In this document: piece after piece, positions 57,405 through 64,000 of the stretch
How the letters are laid out: each line of letters starts with the position of its first letter
Position numbering within the stretch: the first letter of the stretch is position 1
DNA from: Streptomyces umbrinus
GTDB lineage: Bacteria > Actinomycetota > Actinomycetes > Streptomycetales > Streptomycetaceae
Reading direction: 5' to 3'
NCBI RefSeq assembly: GCF_030817415.1
Contig: NZ_JAUSZI010000002.1
Location: forward strand, 372,001-436,000
DNA length: 64,000 nucleotides
Notes under the pieces: model-generated
Told to the model about the DNA's origin: nothing
Database searches by the model: none
What the model saw: the letters and a program-made list of their open reading frames with translations, nothing else
Position numbers and translations under genes: made by a program

Positions 57405-58802
57405 ATGGTAACGTTTCCCAAGCCAACAGCCGGAACCGCGTGGGCGGTTCCGGAGTCGCTGAGGACACTCGGCCGACGGCTGTCCACCGAACTGCGGGGC
57501 AGCCCGGCAGCGGACATCGTCGAGAGTTGCCTGACCAACACCTGGACCACATCGATGAGTTGGGGCACCCCGCCGTCGGATGCCCCGGAAGTCCCGGGAG
57601 TGCCGGAAGTCTTCGTGAGGACCGGAGACATTCCGGCGATGTGGCTGCGGGACAGCACGGCCCAGGTCCGCCCCTACCTCGCCGTGGCCGAGGATCCCGA
57701 GGTCGGCGACGTCCTGGTCGGTGTCTCGCGCCGCCAGATCCGCTGCGTCCTGCTGGACCCGTACGCCAACGCCTTCAACGACGGACCCACCGGAACGCAC
57801 GGCGAGCCCGCCGACCGGCCCACGCCCGGGGCATGGGTCTGGGAGCGCAAGTACGAACTCGACTCCCTCTGCGCGCCGTTGCAGTTGGCGTACGCGATCC
57901 GGCGGGCAACGGGCCGCGAGGACCACCTCGACGACGCCTTTCACCGCGCCGCCTGGACGATCGTACGGTTGTGGCGGGCGGAGCAGTCCCACACGCACTC
58001 GCCCTACTGGTTCGTCCGGCCGTCCGGCCCCTTCGCCAGTGACAGCCTTCCCCAGGGCGGCCGCGGAGCCGGCGTCCGGCGGACCGGTATGACGTGGTCG
58101 GGCTTCCGGCCGAGCGACGATCCCTGCCGGCACGGCTACCTCGTCCCGGCCAACGCACTGGCGTCGGCGAGCCTGCACGGGCTGGCCGAACTGGCCTCGT
58201 CCGCTCTCCGCGACGTCGAACTCGCCCGCGAGTCCCGGAGGTTGGCCGACGAGATCGACGCCGGAATCCTCGCGCACGCGGTGGTCGAGGCAGGCGGCGC
58301 ATCCGTACTCGCCTACGAGGTGAACGGCCTCGGCCCAGTACTGCTCGGCGACGACGCCAACCTCCCGAGCCTGCTGGGCCTTCCCCTGAGCGGCTGGTGC
58401 GCACCGGAGGACCCTCTCTATCAAGCCACCCGGCGTCTTGTGCTCTCCGAGGCGAACCCTTCGTTCTTCGGCGGCAGGTACGCGTCCGGCGTCGGCAGTA
58501 CGCACACGCCGGGCGGTCACGTCTGGCCCCTGGCCATCGCCACGGCCGGCCTGACCGGCGACGAGAACGCCGCGGCACAGGCCCTGCGGACGCTGGCCGC
58601 CACGACCGCCGGTACCGGCCTGATGCACGAGAGCTTCCATGTCGACGACCCCGGCCGGTTCACCCGGTACTGGTTCGGCTGGGCCAACGCCATGTTCTCC
58701 GAACTCGCCCTCGATCTGTGCGCGGGAGGCGTACGGCAACTGTTTCCCGTGCATCCGCGGGCTCTGCCGGCTACTCCGAGCGCGAGCGGCAGGCCCGCCT
58801 GA
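57405..58802 (+). CDS. GH125 exo-alpha-1,6-mannosidase
   Basis: 465 residues, no signal peptide, so cytoplasmic. GH125 signature TGDIPAMWLRDSTAQVRPYL near residue 70, then DPYANAFNDGPTGTHGEPAD, VWERKYELDSLCAPLQLAYA, TGMTWSGFRPSDDPCRHGYL, VNGLGPVLLGDDANLPSLLG and MHESFHVDDPGRFTRYWFGW. GH125 enzymes are metal-independent inverting enzymes that remove terminal alpha-1,6-mannose, here from oligosaccharides made by GH76 and imported. I chose the ATG at 57405 because GAGG lies upstream and the conserved region begins soon after; a TTG at 57360 is possible. The LacI box 57407-57418 overlaps the first codons. Confidence 0.9.
   Translation: MVTFPKPTAGTAWAVPESLRTLGRRLSTELRGSPAADIVESCLTNTWTTSMSWGTPPSDAPEVPGVPEVFVRTGDIPAMWLRDSTAQVRPYLAVAEDPEVGDVLVGVSRRQIRCVLLDPYANAFNDGPTGTHGEPADRPTPGAWVWERKYELDSLCAPLQLAYAIRRATGREDHLDDAFHRAAWTIVRLWRAEQSHTHSPYWFVRPSGPFASDSLPQGGRGAGVRRTGMTWSGFRPSDDPCRHGYLVPANALASASLHGLAELASSALRDVELARESRRLADEIDAGILAHAVVEAGGASVLAYEVNGLGPVLLGDDANLPSLLGLPLSGWCAPEDPLYQATRRLVLSEANPSFFGGRYASGVGSTHTPGGHVWPLAIATAGLTGDENAAAQALRTLAATTAGTGLMHESFHVDDPGRFTRYWFGWANAMFSELALDLCAGGVRQLFPVHPRALPATPSASGRPA
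57407..57418. promoter_or_regulatory. LacI-type operator overlapping the GH125 start codon
   Basis: GGTAACGTTTCC begins at the G of the ATG (57405-57407). Binding here would block transcription or its elongation. It is a second exact copy 67 bases from the first. Confidence 0.7.
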
Positions 58803-58949
58803 CCTGAGTCAGCCGTGGCCGTCGGGAGGACAGCTCGGCCGGTCCGGCGGCGCCAGGACGGCGACGCTGCGACTCGGCCATTCCGGATCCGTACGCTGCG
58901 CCTTCGCCGCGCCTGAACCGTCACCGTCCCGCACCCCGAGGAGCCTGCC

Positions 58950-59190
58950 GTGCTGCGCCTGCCCGACACAGTCCACGTCATGACCGACTCCACCCGGCCA
59001 CACACGGCGGTTTCGGGCACCGAAGGTGTCCGGACGGTGCGCAGCACCCAGGTCACCACCGAGCGGACGGCCGGCGGTATGCGGGTATGCGCCCGCGCAG
59101 GCGCGGCGGGTCTGTCGCGGATCGTGCTGCACTGGAGGCACAACGCGCCCGAAGACGCGCGGATCAAGGCTGGGATGTCGGGGCGGGTGC
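58950..59190 (+). pseudogene. 5' fragment of an unidentified gene
   Basis: A good ribosome-binding site GAGGAG (58938-58943) precedes a GTG at 58950. The frame reads LRLPDTVHVMTDSTRPHTAV, RTVRSTQVTTERTAGG, AAGLSRIVLHWRHNAPEDAR with strong GC at third positions for about 75 codons. Beyond about 59190 the frame becomes Arg/Gly-rich and runs into the oxidoreductase gene on the other strand. I think only the N-terminal part of a gene survives; the family is not recognised. It may have belonged to the mannan locus. Confidence 0.4.
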
Positions 59191-59289
59191 TGGAGCACGA
59201 GTCGGGGTCGCGCCGCCCGGAAGGCCGCGGGGACGGGCCAGGGCCGCTGCTTGGGCAGTCCCCGCGGCTTCAACGCCGTCGGAATCGGC

Positions 59290-60573
59290 TCAGAGCAGCC
59301 TGTCCTTCGCCTTGTAGTAGGCGCCGCCGAAAGGCAGGAACCAGGGCGTGCCGTTGTAGAAGGGGACGGGGACTTTCGGGAAGCCGAATCCGCGCAGCGG
59401 GTTGGCCTCGGGCTTGCCGTCCATCATCTCGGCGACCGTCCGCCCCATGTACGTGGCCATCTGGACGCCGTGGCCGCAGTAACCCATGGAGTAGTACAGG
59501 CCGTCGACTTCACCGGCGTGCGGGATGCGGTCCCAGGAGAAGCCGACCATGCCGCCCCACACGTAGTCGATCCGCACCGTGGCGAGCTGCGGGAAGATCT
59601 CGGTCATCTCCCGCTTGAGGATATCTCCACTCTTGATGTCGGAGGCCGGGTTGGAGGGGGCGAAGCGGGCCCGGCCGCCGAAGGCGAGGCGGTTGTCCGG
59701 GGTGAGGCGGACGTAGTGGCCGACGTTCTTGTGGGCGACCAGCAGGCGGCCGTTCGGGATGAGTTCCTTGGCGCGTGCCTCCCCCAGCGGCTCGGTGACG
59801 ATGATGAAGCTGCCGACGTTGATCAGCCGTTTGCGGAACCACGGCATCGACTTGTCGGTGTAGGCGTCCGTCGCCGCCATGACCTGCTTGGCACGGATGG
59901 TGCCGTTCATTGTCTCCACCAGGAAGCCTCCTCCGGACAGGCGGGTGAGGCCGGTGGCGGCGTTGCGCTCGTGGATCTCGGCGCCGGCGCGCTCGGCGGC
60001 GTCTGCCAGGCCGCCGACGAATTTGCCCACGTGCAGGCCCGCGCTGAGCGGGTCGAGCAGGGCACCGTGGTAGTAGTCCGTGCCGAGCTCGGCCCGCAGT
60101 TCGCTCTTGCTCAGGACCACCGTCTCGTGGCCGAAGTTCTCGGCCAGATCGCGCTGCTTGGCCCGCAGGCCCTCGAAGTGCCCGGGCTTGCAGACCGCGC
60201 CGAGGCGCCCGGAGCGGTTGAAGTCGCAGTCGATGTTCTCGGTGTGGGTGAGTTCCTCGACGACGTCGACCGCCTCGCGGAAGGCGTCGTACAGCTCACG
60301 GGCCCGCTCCTGCCCGTAGCGCTTGCGCGCGTCGGCGGGGCTGATGGTGATGCCCTGGGTGCACATGCTGCCGTTGCGCCCGGAGGCGCCCGAGCCCACC
60401 TTGTCCTTCTCGACCAGGACGACCCGGGCGCCCTTGCGGGCGGCGTGATAGGCGGTGGACAGGCCGGTGAGACCGCCGCCGATCACCACCACGTCCGCCT
60501 CGTCGGGCAGGTCCTTTCCGGAACGGTCGGGGAAGGCGGGGGCTGTGTCCAGCCAGTAGGGGATCTGCTTCAT
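59290..60573 (-). CDS. FAD-dependent amine oxidoreductase (DAO / PuuB-like)
   Basis: 427 residues. N-terminal dinucleotide-binding motif VVVIGGGLTGLSTAYHAARK, GSGASGRNGSMCTQGITISP, and a C-terminal DAO-type segment WGGMVGFSWDRIPHAGEVDG then YYSMGYCGHGVQMATYMGRT. It resembles gamma-glutamylputrescine oxidase-like and glycine-oxidase-like flavoproteins that oxidise secondary amines. It is the last of a minus-strand run of catabolic genes. ATG at 60573; GAGGA upstream. Confidence 0.87.
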   Translation of the reverse strand: MKQIPYWLDTAPAFPDRSGKDLPDEADVVVIGGGLTGLSTAYHAARKGARVVLVEKDKVGSGASGRNGSMCTQGITISPADARKRYGQERARELYDAFREAVDVVEELTHTENIDCDFNRSGRLGAVCKPGHFEGLRAKQRDLAENFGHETVVLSKSELRAELGTDYYHGALLDPLSAGLHVGKFVGGLADAAERAGAEIHERNAATGLTRLSGGGFLVETMNGTIRAKQVMAATDAYTDKSMPWFRKRLINVGSFIIVTEPLGEARAKELIPNGRLLVAHKNVGHYVRLTPDNRLAFGGRARFAPSNPASDIKSGDILKREMTEIFPQLATVRIDYVWGGMVGFSWDRIPHAGEVDGLYYSMGYCGHGVQMATYMGRTVAEMMDGKPEANPLRGFGFPKVPVPFYNGTPWFLPFGGAYYKAKDRLL

Positions 60574-60620
60574 GGCGTGCGTCCTCTGTGTTCTCGGTCT
60601 GTTTCGCCGTTGTGCTTCGG

Positions 60621-61286
60621 TCAGCAGCCGAGCAGCTTCGGCAGGCCCGACAGGTCCCGCAGCTCGTCGTACGGCTGGTAGTCGGCGCTGCCGGGGCGGC
60701 CGTAGCGGTTGATCCACACCCGGCGCTTCAGGCCGAGGTCGCGGGTCGGGATGTGGTCGTACTCCCAGCCCTGCGCGGTGTGGATGACCTGGGACGGCTC
60801 GACGCCCATGGTCTTGAAGGCGTACTCGAAGGTCTGGCGGTCCGGCTTGTAGGCGCCGGCCTGCTGGGCGGTGATGACGTAGTCGAACTCGACGCCGATG
60901 TTCTCCACGTTGCGCGCGATCAGGTTGTCGTCGGTGTTGGAGATGATGGCGATCTCGTACTTGGTCTTCAGGGCGCGCAGCGCGTCCGGAACCTCCGGGA
61001 AGGGGCCGAAGGTGGGGACGGCCTCGACGAGGGCGTCCCCGTCGGAGTCGCGGTACTCCAGGCCGTGCAGACGCATGGCGTTGCGGAGGCTGGAGTGCAG
61101 GATCTCGTGGTACGGACGGTAGGCCTCCAGGACGGCCTGGAACCGCATGACGCGGAAGTCGTCGAGGAACTCGTCGACGTCCAGGTTGTCCAGGTCCAGC
61201 CGGTCTTCGAGGACCTTCAGGGTCGTGGGGGCGAGCTCGAAGTTGATCAGGGTCGCATAGGCGTCGAAGGTGACGATCTCTCGCAT
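60621..61286 (-). CDS. Haloacid dehalogenase type II-like HAD hydrolase
   Basis: 221 residues, the L-2-haloacid dehalogenase length. Motif I VTFDAYATLINFE with nucleophile Asp, motif II IAIISNTDDNLIARN, motif III Lys in AGAYKPDRQTFEYA, and VIHTAQGWEYDHIPTRDLGL then WINRYGRPG. It may act on a phosphorylated or halogenated metabolite of the neighbouring pathway, or be a housekeeping phosphatase. It lies between the oxidoreductase and the aldo/keto reductase. Confidence 0.85.
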   Translation of the reverse strand: MREIVTFDAYATLINFELAPTTLKVLEDRLDLDNLDVDEFLDDFRVMRFQAVLEAYRPYHEILHSSLRNAMRLHGLEYRDSDGDALVEAVPTFGPFPEVPDALRALKTKYEIAIISNTDDNLIARNVENIGVEFDYVITAQQAGAYKPDRQTFEYAFKTMGVEPSQVIHTAQGWEYDHIPTRDLGLKRRVWINRYGRPGSADYQPYDELRDLSGLPKLLGC

Positions 61287-61342
61287 GGTGTTCGCCTCAG
61301 TCTCGCGGGATTCCGGATTTTCCAGGGGGTGGGGTGGGGGCT

Positions 61343-62281
61343 TCAGACGACGCGTTCACCGGGGGTGACGATCGCGTCGAGTGCGGCCAGATCGGCCGGG
61401 TCGGGGGTCCAGTCGGCCGCCGCCGCGTTGGCGGTGACCTGTTCGGGGGTCATGGCGCCGCAGATGACGGAGCCGACAGCGGGGAGCGCGGCCAGTGCGC
61501 CCACGGCGACCTGAAGGAGGGTGAGTCCTCGTTCGGCGCCGTACGCGGTGAGCGCCTCGACCTTGTCGAGGGCCGCGTCGGTGAGCCAGCCCTGCCGCCA
61601 GGACAGCCGGCTGCCGGGCGGGGGCTCCTCTCCGCGCCGGTACTTTCCGCTGAGCAGGCCGTTGGCCAGCGGGTAGTACGGCAGGAGGCCCACACCGTGG
61701 CTGACGCAGGCGGGGACGACGTCCTTCTCCACAGCGCGGTCGAGCAGGTGGTAGCGGGCCTGGACCGACACGAAGGCGTCCGTGAGGTCCTCAGGCGGGA
61801 GGTTGGAGCAGCCGATGTACCGGATCTTGCCCTCGTCGACCAGTTCCCGGAGCGCGGCCACCGTCTCCTCCAGCGGAGTGACGCCGTCCGGCTCGTGGTA
61901 CTGGTACAGGTCGATGCGGTCGGTGCCGAGCCGCCGCAGCGACGTCTCGACGGCGTACCGGAGGTAGGCACGTGCCCCGCGCGGTCCGTACAGGTCCGCG
62001 TCCCTGCCCATCTCCATGCCGAACTTGGTGGCCAGCACGACTTCGTCGCGGCGCCCCTTGAGGGCGGTGCCGAGGAGCCGTTCGCCGTCACCGCGCCCGG
62101 TGCCGCTCTCCCCGAACCCGCCGTACACGTCGGCGATGTCGAAGAGGGTGATCCCCGCGTCGAGAGCCGCGTGGACGACGGCCTTCGTTCCGTCCTCGTC
62201 GAGTCGGGAGCCGAAGTTGTTGCCGCCGACGCCCACCACGGAGACGGCAGGGCCGCGTTCACCGAGCACGCGGTATCTCAT
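61343..62281 (-). CDS. Aldo/keto reductase
   Basis: 312 residues. TIM-barrel AKR: catalytic Asp and Tyr in [17 protein letters not shown], Lys in [12 protein letters not shown], His in [10 protein letters not shown], and NADP-binding C-terminus [17 protein letters not shown]. Reduces an aldehyde or ketone with NADPH. Start ATG overlaps the ALDH stop (ATGA), so the two are translated together. Confidence 0.9.
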   Translation of the reverse strand: MRYRVLGERGPAVSVVGVGGNNFGSRLDEDGTKAVVHAALDAGITLFDIADVYGGFGESGTGRGDGERLLGTALKGRRDEVVLATKFGMEMGRDADLYGPRGARAYLRYAVETSLRRLGTDRIDLYQYHEPDGVTPLEETVAALRELVDEGKIRYIGCSNLPPEDLTDAFVSVQARYHLLDRAVEKDVVPACVSHGVGLLPYYPLANGLLSGKYRRGEEPPPGSRLSWRQGWLTDAALDKVEALTAYGAERGLTLLQVAVGALAALPAVGSVICGAMTPEQVTANAAAADWTPDPADLAALDAIVTPGERVV

Positions 62282-63738
62282 GACCGGCTCCCGAAGCCGA
62301 TGCAGACGTTCTTGGTCTGCGTGTAGCTGTCGAGTGCCGCGAGGCCCTTCTCCCGGCCCCAGCCGCTGTGCTTGTAGCCGCCGAAGGGCAGTTCCACGCC
62401 GGTGCCGACGCCGGTGGCGTTGACGTAGACCTGGCCGGCCCGGATGCCCTCGGCGAGCCGCATCGCCTTGTCGATGTCACGGGTCCAGACGTAGGACGCG
62501 AGGCCGTACGGGCTGTCGTTGGCGATGTCCAGGGCCTCGTCGGCGTCGTCGAACTCGATGACGGTGATGACGGGGCCGAAGATCTCCTCGCGGGCGCACC
62601 GGGCGTCGTTGGTCAGGCCGGTGAGCACGGTCGGTTCGACGTAGTAGCCGTCGGCCAGGGCCGGTTCGGACGGGGCACGGCCACCGGCCCGTGCCACGGC
62701 GCCCTCCTCCCGGGCCAGGTCCAGGTAGCCCAGCACCCGGTCGCGCTGCCGGGCGGCGACCAGCGGGCCGACGTCCGGGTCGGTGAGACCCGGGCCGACG
62801 CGCAGTGCGGCGGCGTGGGCGACGAGCTTGTCGAGGAACTCCTCGGCGCCGCGCTGGAGCAGCAGCCGGGTGCCGGCCGAGCAGGTCTGGCCGGCGTTGC
62901 CGAAGGCCGAGGCGGCGACTGCTCCGAGGGCCAGGTCGAAGTCGGCGTCGGCGAAGACGACGACCGGGGACTTGCCGCCCAGTTCCGTGACGGAGGGGAC
63001 CACGTTGGCGGCGGCAGCCTGGGCGACCTTTATGCCGGTGGGCACCGAGCCGGTGAAGGTGACCTGGTTGATGTCCGGGTGCCCGGCGAGCGCCGCGCCG
63101 GTCTCGCCGTCACCGGGGACGACGTTCAGGACGCCCGGCGGAAGGCCGCACTCCAGGGCGATCCTGCCGATCTCCAGCGGGGTGAGGGGCGCCTCCGGGG
63201 AGGGCTTGAGCACCACGGTGCAGCCCGCCGCCAGCGCGGGGGCGGAGCCCCTCGCGGTGTTCTGCAGGGGGTAGTTGAAGGGGATGATCTGGCCGGAGAC
63301 GCCGATCGGCTCTCGGACGGTGTAGTCGATGAGGCCGGGCCCGAGGGGGATCGTGGTGCCGCCGAGCTTGTCGGCGACACCCGCGTAGAACTCGAAGTAC
63401 CGGGCGGCGGCTTCGACGTCGGCCTTTGCCTGGCGCAGTGGCTTGCCGACGTCCTGGCTCTCCAGGCGGGCCAGCCGTTCGCCCTGGTAGCGGATGGCCT
63501 CCGCGATCCGGTAGAGGATGCGGCCCCGGTCGGCGGCGCGCATCGCGGCCCATTCGGGAGAGGTGAGCGCCGCGCGGGCGGCGGCCACCGCCTGGTTCAC
63601 GTCCGCCTCGCCGGCCAGGGCCACCTGGGCGACGGCCGTGCCGTTCGACGGGTCGAGGACGGTGAAGGAGCGTCCGTCGGCGGCGGGGACCTGCTTGCCG
63701 TCGATGAGCAGTTCTGTCAGCTGCGGTTCGCCGGTCAT
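62278..63738 (-). CDS. NAD(P)-dependent aldehyde dehydrogenase
   Basis: 486 residues, usual length. NAD-binding [20 protein letters not shown], Glu in [17 protein letters not shown], catalytic Cys in [39 protein letters not shown] and [15 protein letters not shown]. Betaine/gamma-aminobutyraldehyde-dehydrogenase-like. It oxidises an aldehyde in the pathway, possibly an amino-acid semialdehyde. Overlaps the partial upstream gene by ATGA. Confidence 0.92.
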   Translation of the reverse strand: MTGEPQLTELLIDGKQVPAADGRSFTVLDPSNGTAVAQVALAGEADVNQAVAAARAALTSPEWAAMRAADRGRILYRIAEAIRYQGERLARLESQDVGKPLRQAKADVEAAARYFEFYAGVADKLGGTTIPLGPGLIDYTVREPIGVSGQIIPFNYPLQNTARGSAPALAAGCTVVLKPSPEAPLTPLEIGRIALECGLPPGVLNVVPGDGETGAALAGHPDINQVTFTGSVPTGIKVAQAAAANVVPSVTELGGKSPVVVFADADFDLALGAVAASAFGNAGQTCSAGTRLLLQRGAEEFLDKLVAHAAALRVGPGLTDPDVGPLVAARQRDRVLGYLDLAREEGAVARAGGRAPSEPALADGYYVEPTVLTGLTNDARCAREEIFGPVITVIEFDDADEALDIANDSPYGLASYVWTRDIDKAMRLAEGIRAGQVYVNATGVGTGVELPFGGYKHSGWGREKGLAALDSYTQTKNVCIGFGSRS

Positions 63739-64000
63739 GGCCGGATCTCCCCCAGCACCTCGCCGAAGATGACGACCTCGTCGCCGGGGCGGACGGTGCG
63801 GATCCGGCGGACCCAGAGCACGATGCCGTCCTGCGGGGCGGTGACCTCTTCCAGCGTGTTGCCGTAGTGGTCGGTGATGGTGGCGATCAGGTCGCCTTCC
63901 TTGCAGTTCTCCCCCGGCTCGGCGCGGGCGACGAAGAAGCCGCCGGCGGCGGAGCGGGCGAAGGTGCCGGAGACGGTGGTGTAGGTGTCCCGCAGCTCCG
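63735..64000 (-). CDS. AstE/AspA-type (succinylglutamate desuccinylase/aspartoacylase) protein, C-terminal part
   Basis: Partial: the gene runs off the right end, leaving the last 88 codons. The sequence ([60 protein letters not shown]) matches the C-terminal beta-barrel of the AstE/AspA family. The catalytic Zn domain would lie beyond 64000. In ectoine degradation a member of this family (DoeB/EutE) deacetylates N-acetyl-diaminobutyrate. TGA overlaps the ALDH ATG. Confidence 0.7.
   Translation of the reverse strand, partial: ELRDTYTTVSGTFARSAAGGFFVARAEPGENCKEGDLIATITDHYGNTLEEVTAPQDGIVLWVRRIRTVRPGDEVVIFGEVLGEIRP

Noticed and set aside
1..64000. CRISPR array, tRNA or rRNA gene, prophage, antibiotic biosynthetic cluster
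   Set aside because: I saw no spaced direct repeats, cloverleaf sequences, phage structural genes or PKS/NRPS modules.

Overview
The window is high-GC actinomycete DNA, most likely from Streptomyces. Coding third positions are strongly GC-biased, GTG and TTG starts are common, Shine-Dalgarno sites are AGGAGG-like, genes often overlap by ATGA or GTGA, and the protein families are typical of Streptomyces (SpoIIE-type phosphatase, fused IcmF mutase, many LacI, PadR, TetR and IclR regulators, Tat-exported CAZymes). I see no CRISPR array, tRNA, rRNA, prophage or PKS/NRPS cluster. CAZyme loci mixed with broken genes suggest an accessory, chromosome-arm-like region.

Layout. 1-14.6 kb: small stress, regulatory and hypothetical genes. 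It opens with an ECF41-type sigma factor divergent from a SnoaL-LUD fusion, and holds an orphan cobalamin riboswitch next to a decayed IS5-type transposase, two PadR/TetR modules, a collapsed two-component system and an AhpD-like gene. 14.7-28.3 kb: an alpha-galactoside system. A secreted GH27 alpha-galactosidase is followed by an 11-gene minus-strand run: ABC importer, GH36 alpha-galactosidase, SDR, GntR regulator, galactonate dehydratase, mutarotase-like protein, KDPGal-type aldolase, SMP-30 lactonase and PfkB kinase. Together these can convert imported galactosides to galactose, then by the oxidative De Ley-Doudoroff route to pyruvate and glyceraldehyde 3-phosphate. 28.7-32.8 kb: a very large secreted GH2 enzyme with discoidin-like domains. 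35-44.3 kb: a probable arabinan locus (two LacI regulators, a GH93-like exo-arabinanase, a six-hairpin glycosidase with discoidin modules, a GH43 enzyme with a ricin-type CBM). 44.3-51.3 kb: SpoIIE phosphatase, IclR regulator, RraA-like protein, methyltransferase and IcmF. 51.7-58.8 kb: a yeast-type alpha-mannan locus (GH76, LacI, ABC importer, GH125). 59.3 kb to the end: an amine or amino-acid catabolic run (FAD oxidoreductase, HAD, AKR, ALDH, AstE/AspA-type protein).

Regulation can be read directly in several places. Three promoters share a -35 of CCTCACA or TGTCACA, exactly 16 bases, and a -10 of TGTCGTA or CGTCGTA. They lie before the ECF41 gene, the SnoaL-LUD gene and, 12 kb away, the AhpD-like gene. 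The GH27 gene and the galactoside operon share an AT-rich element abutting the -35. The mannan locus carries AACGTTTC-type LacI boxes at four positions, and a fifth related box lies before the GH2 gene. The arabinan locus has two identical CGAAAACCTTTT boxes.

Decay is a recurring theme. At least six places look like deletion scars: the riboswitch/IS5 junction, a 3' remnant at 9.7 kb, the kinase junction at 12.87 kb, a 14-codon gene start at 34.86 kb, a headless thioesterase at 51.3 kb and a tailless gene at 58.95 kb.
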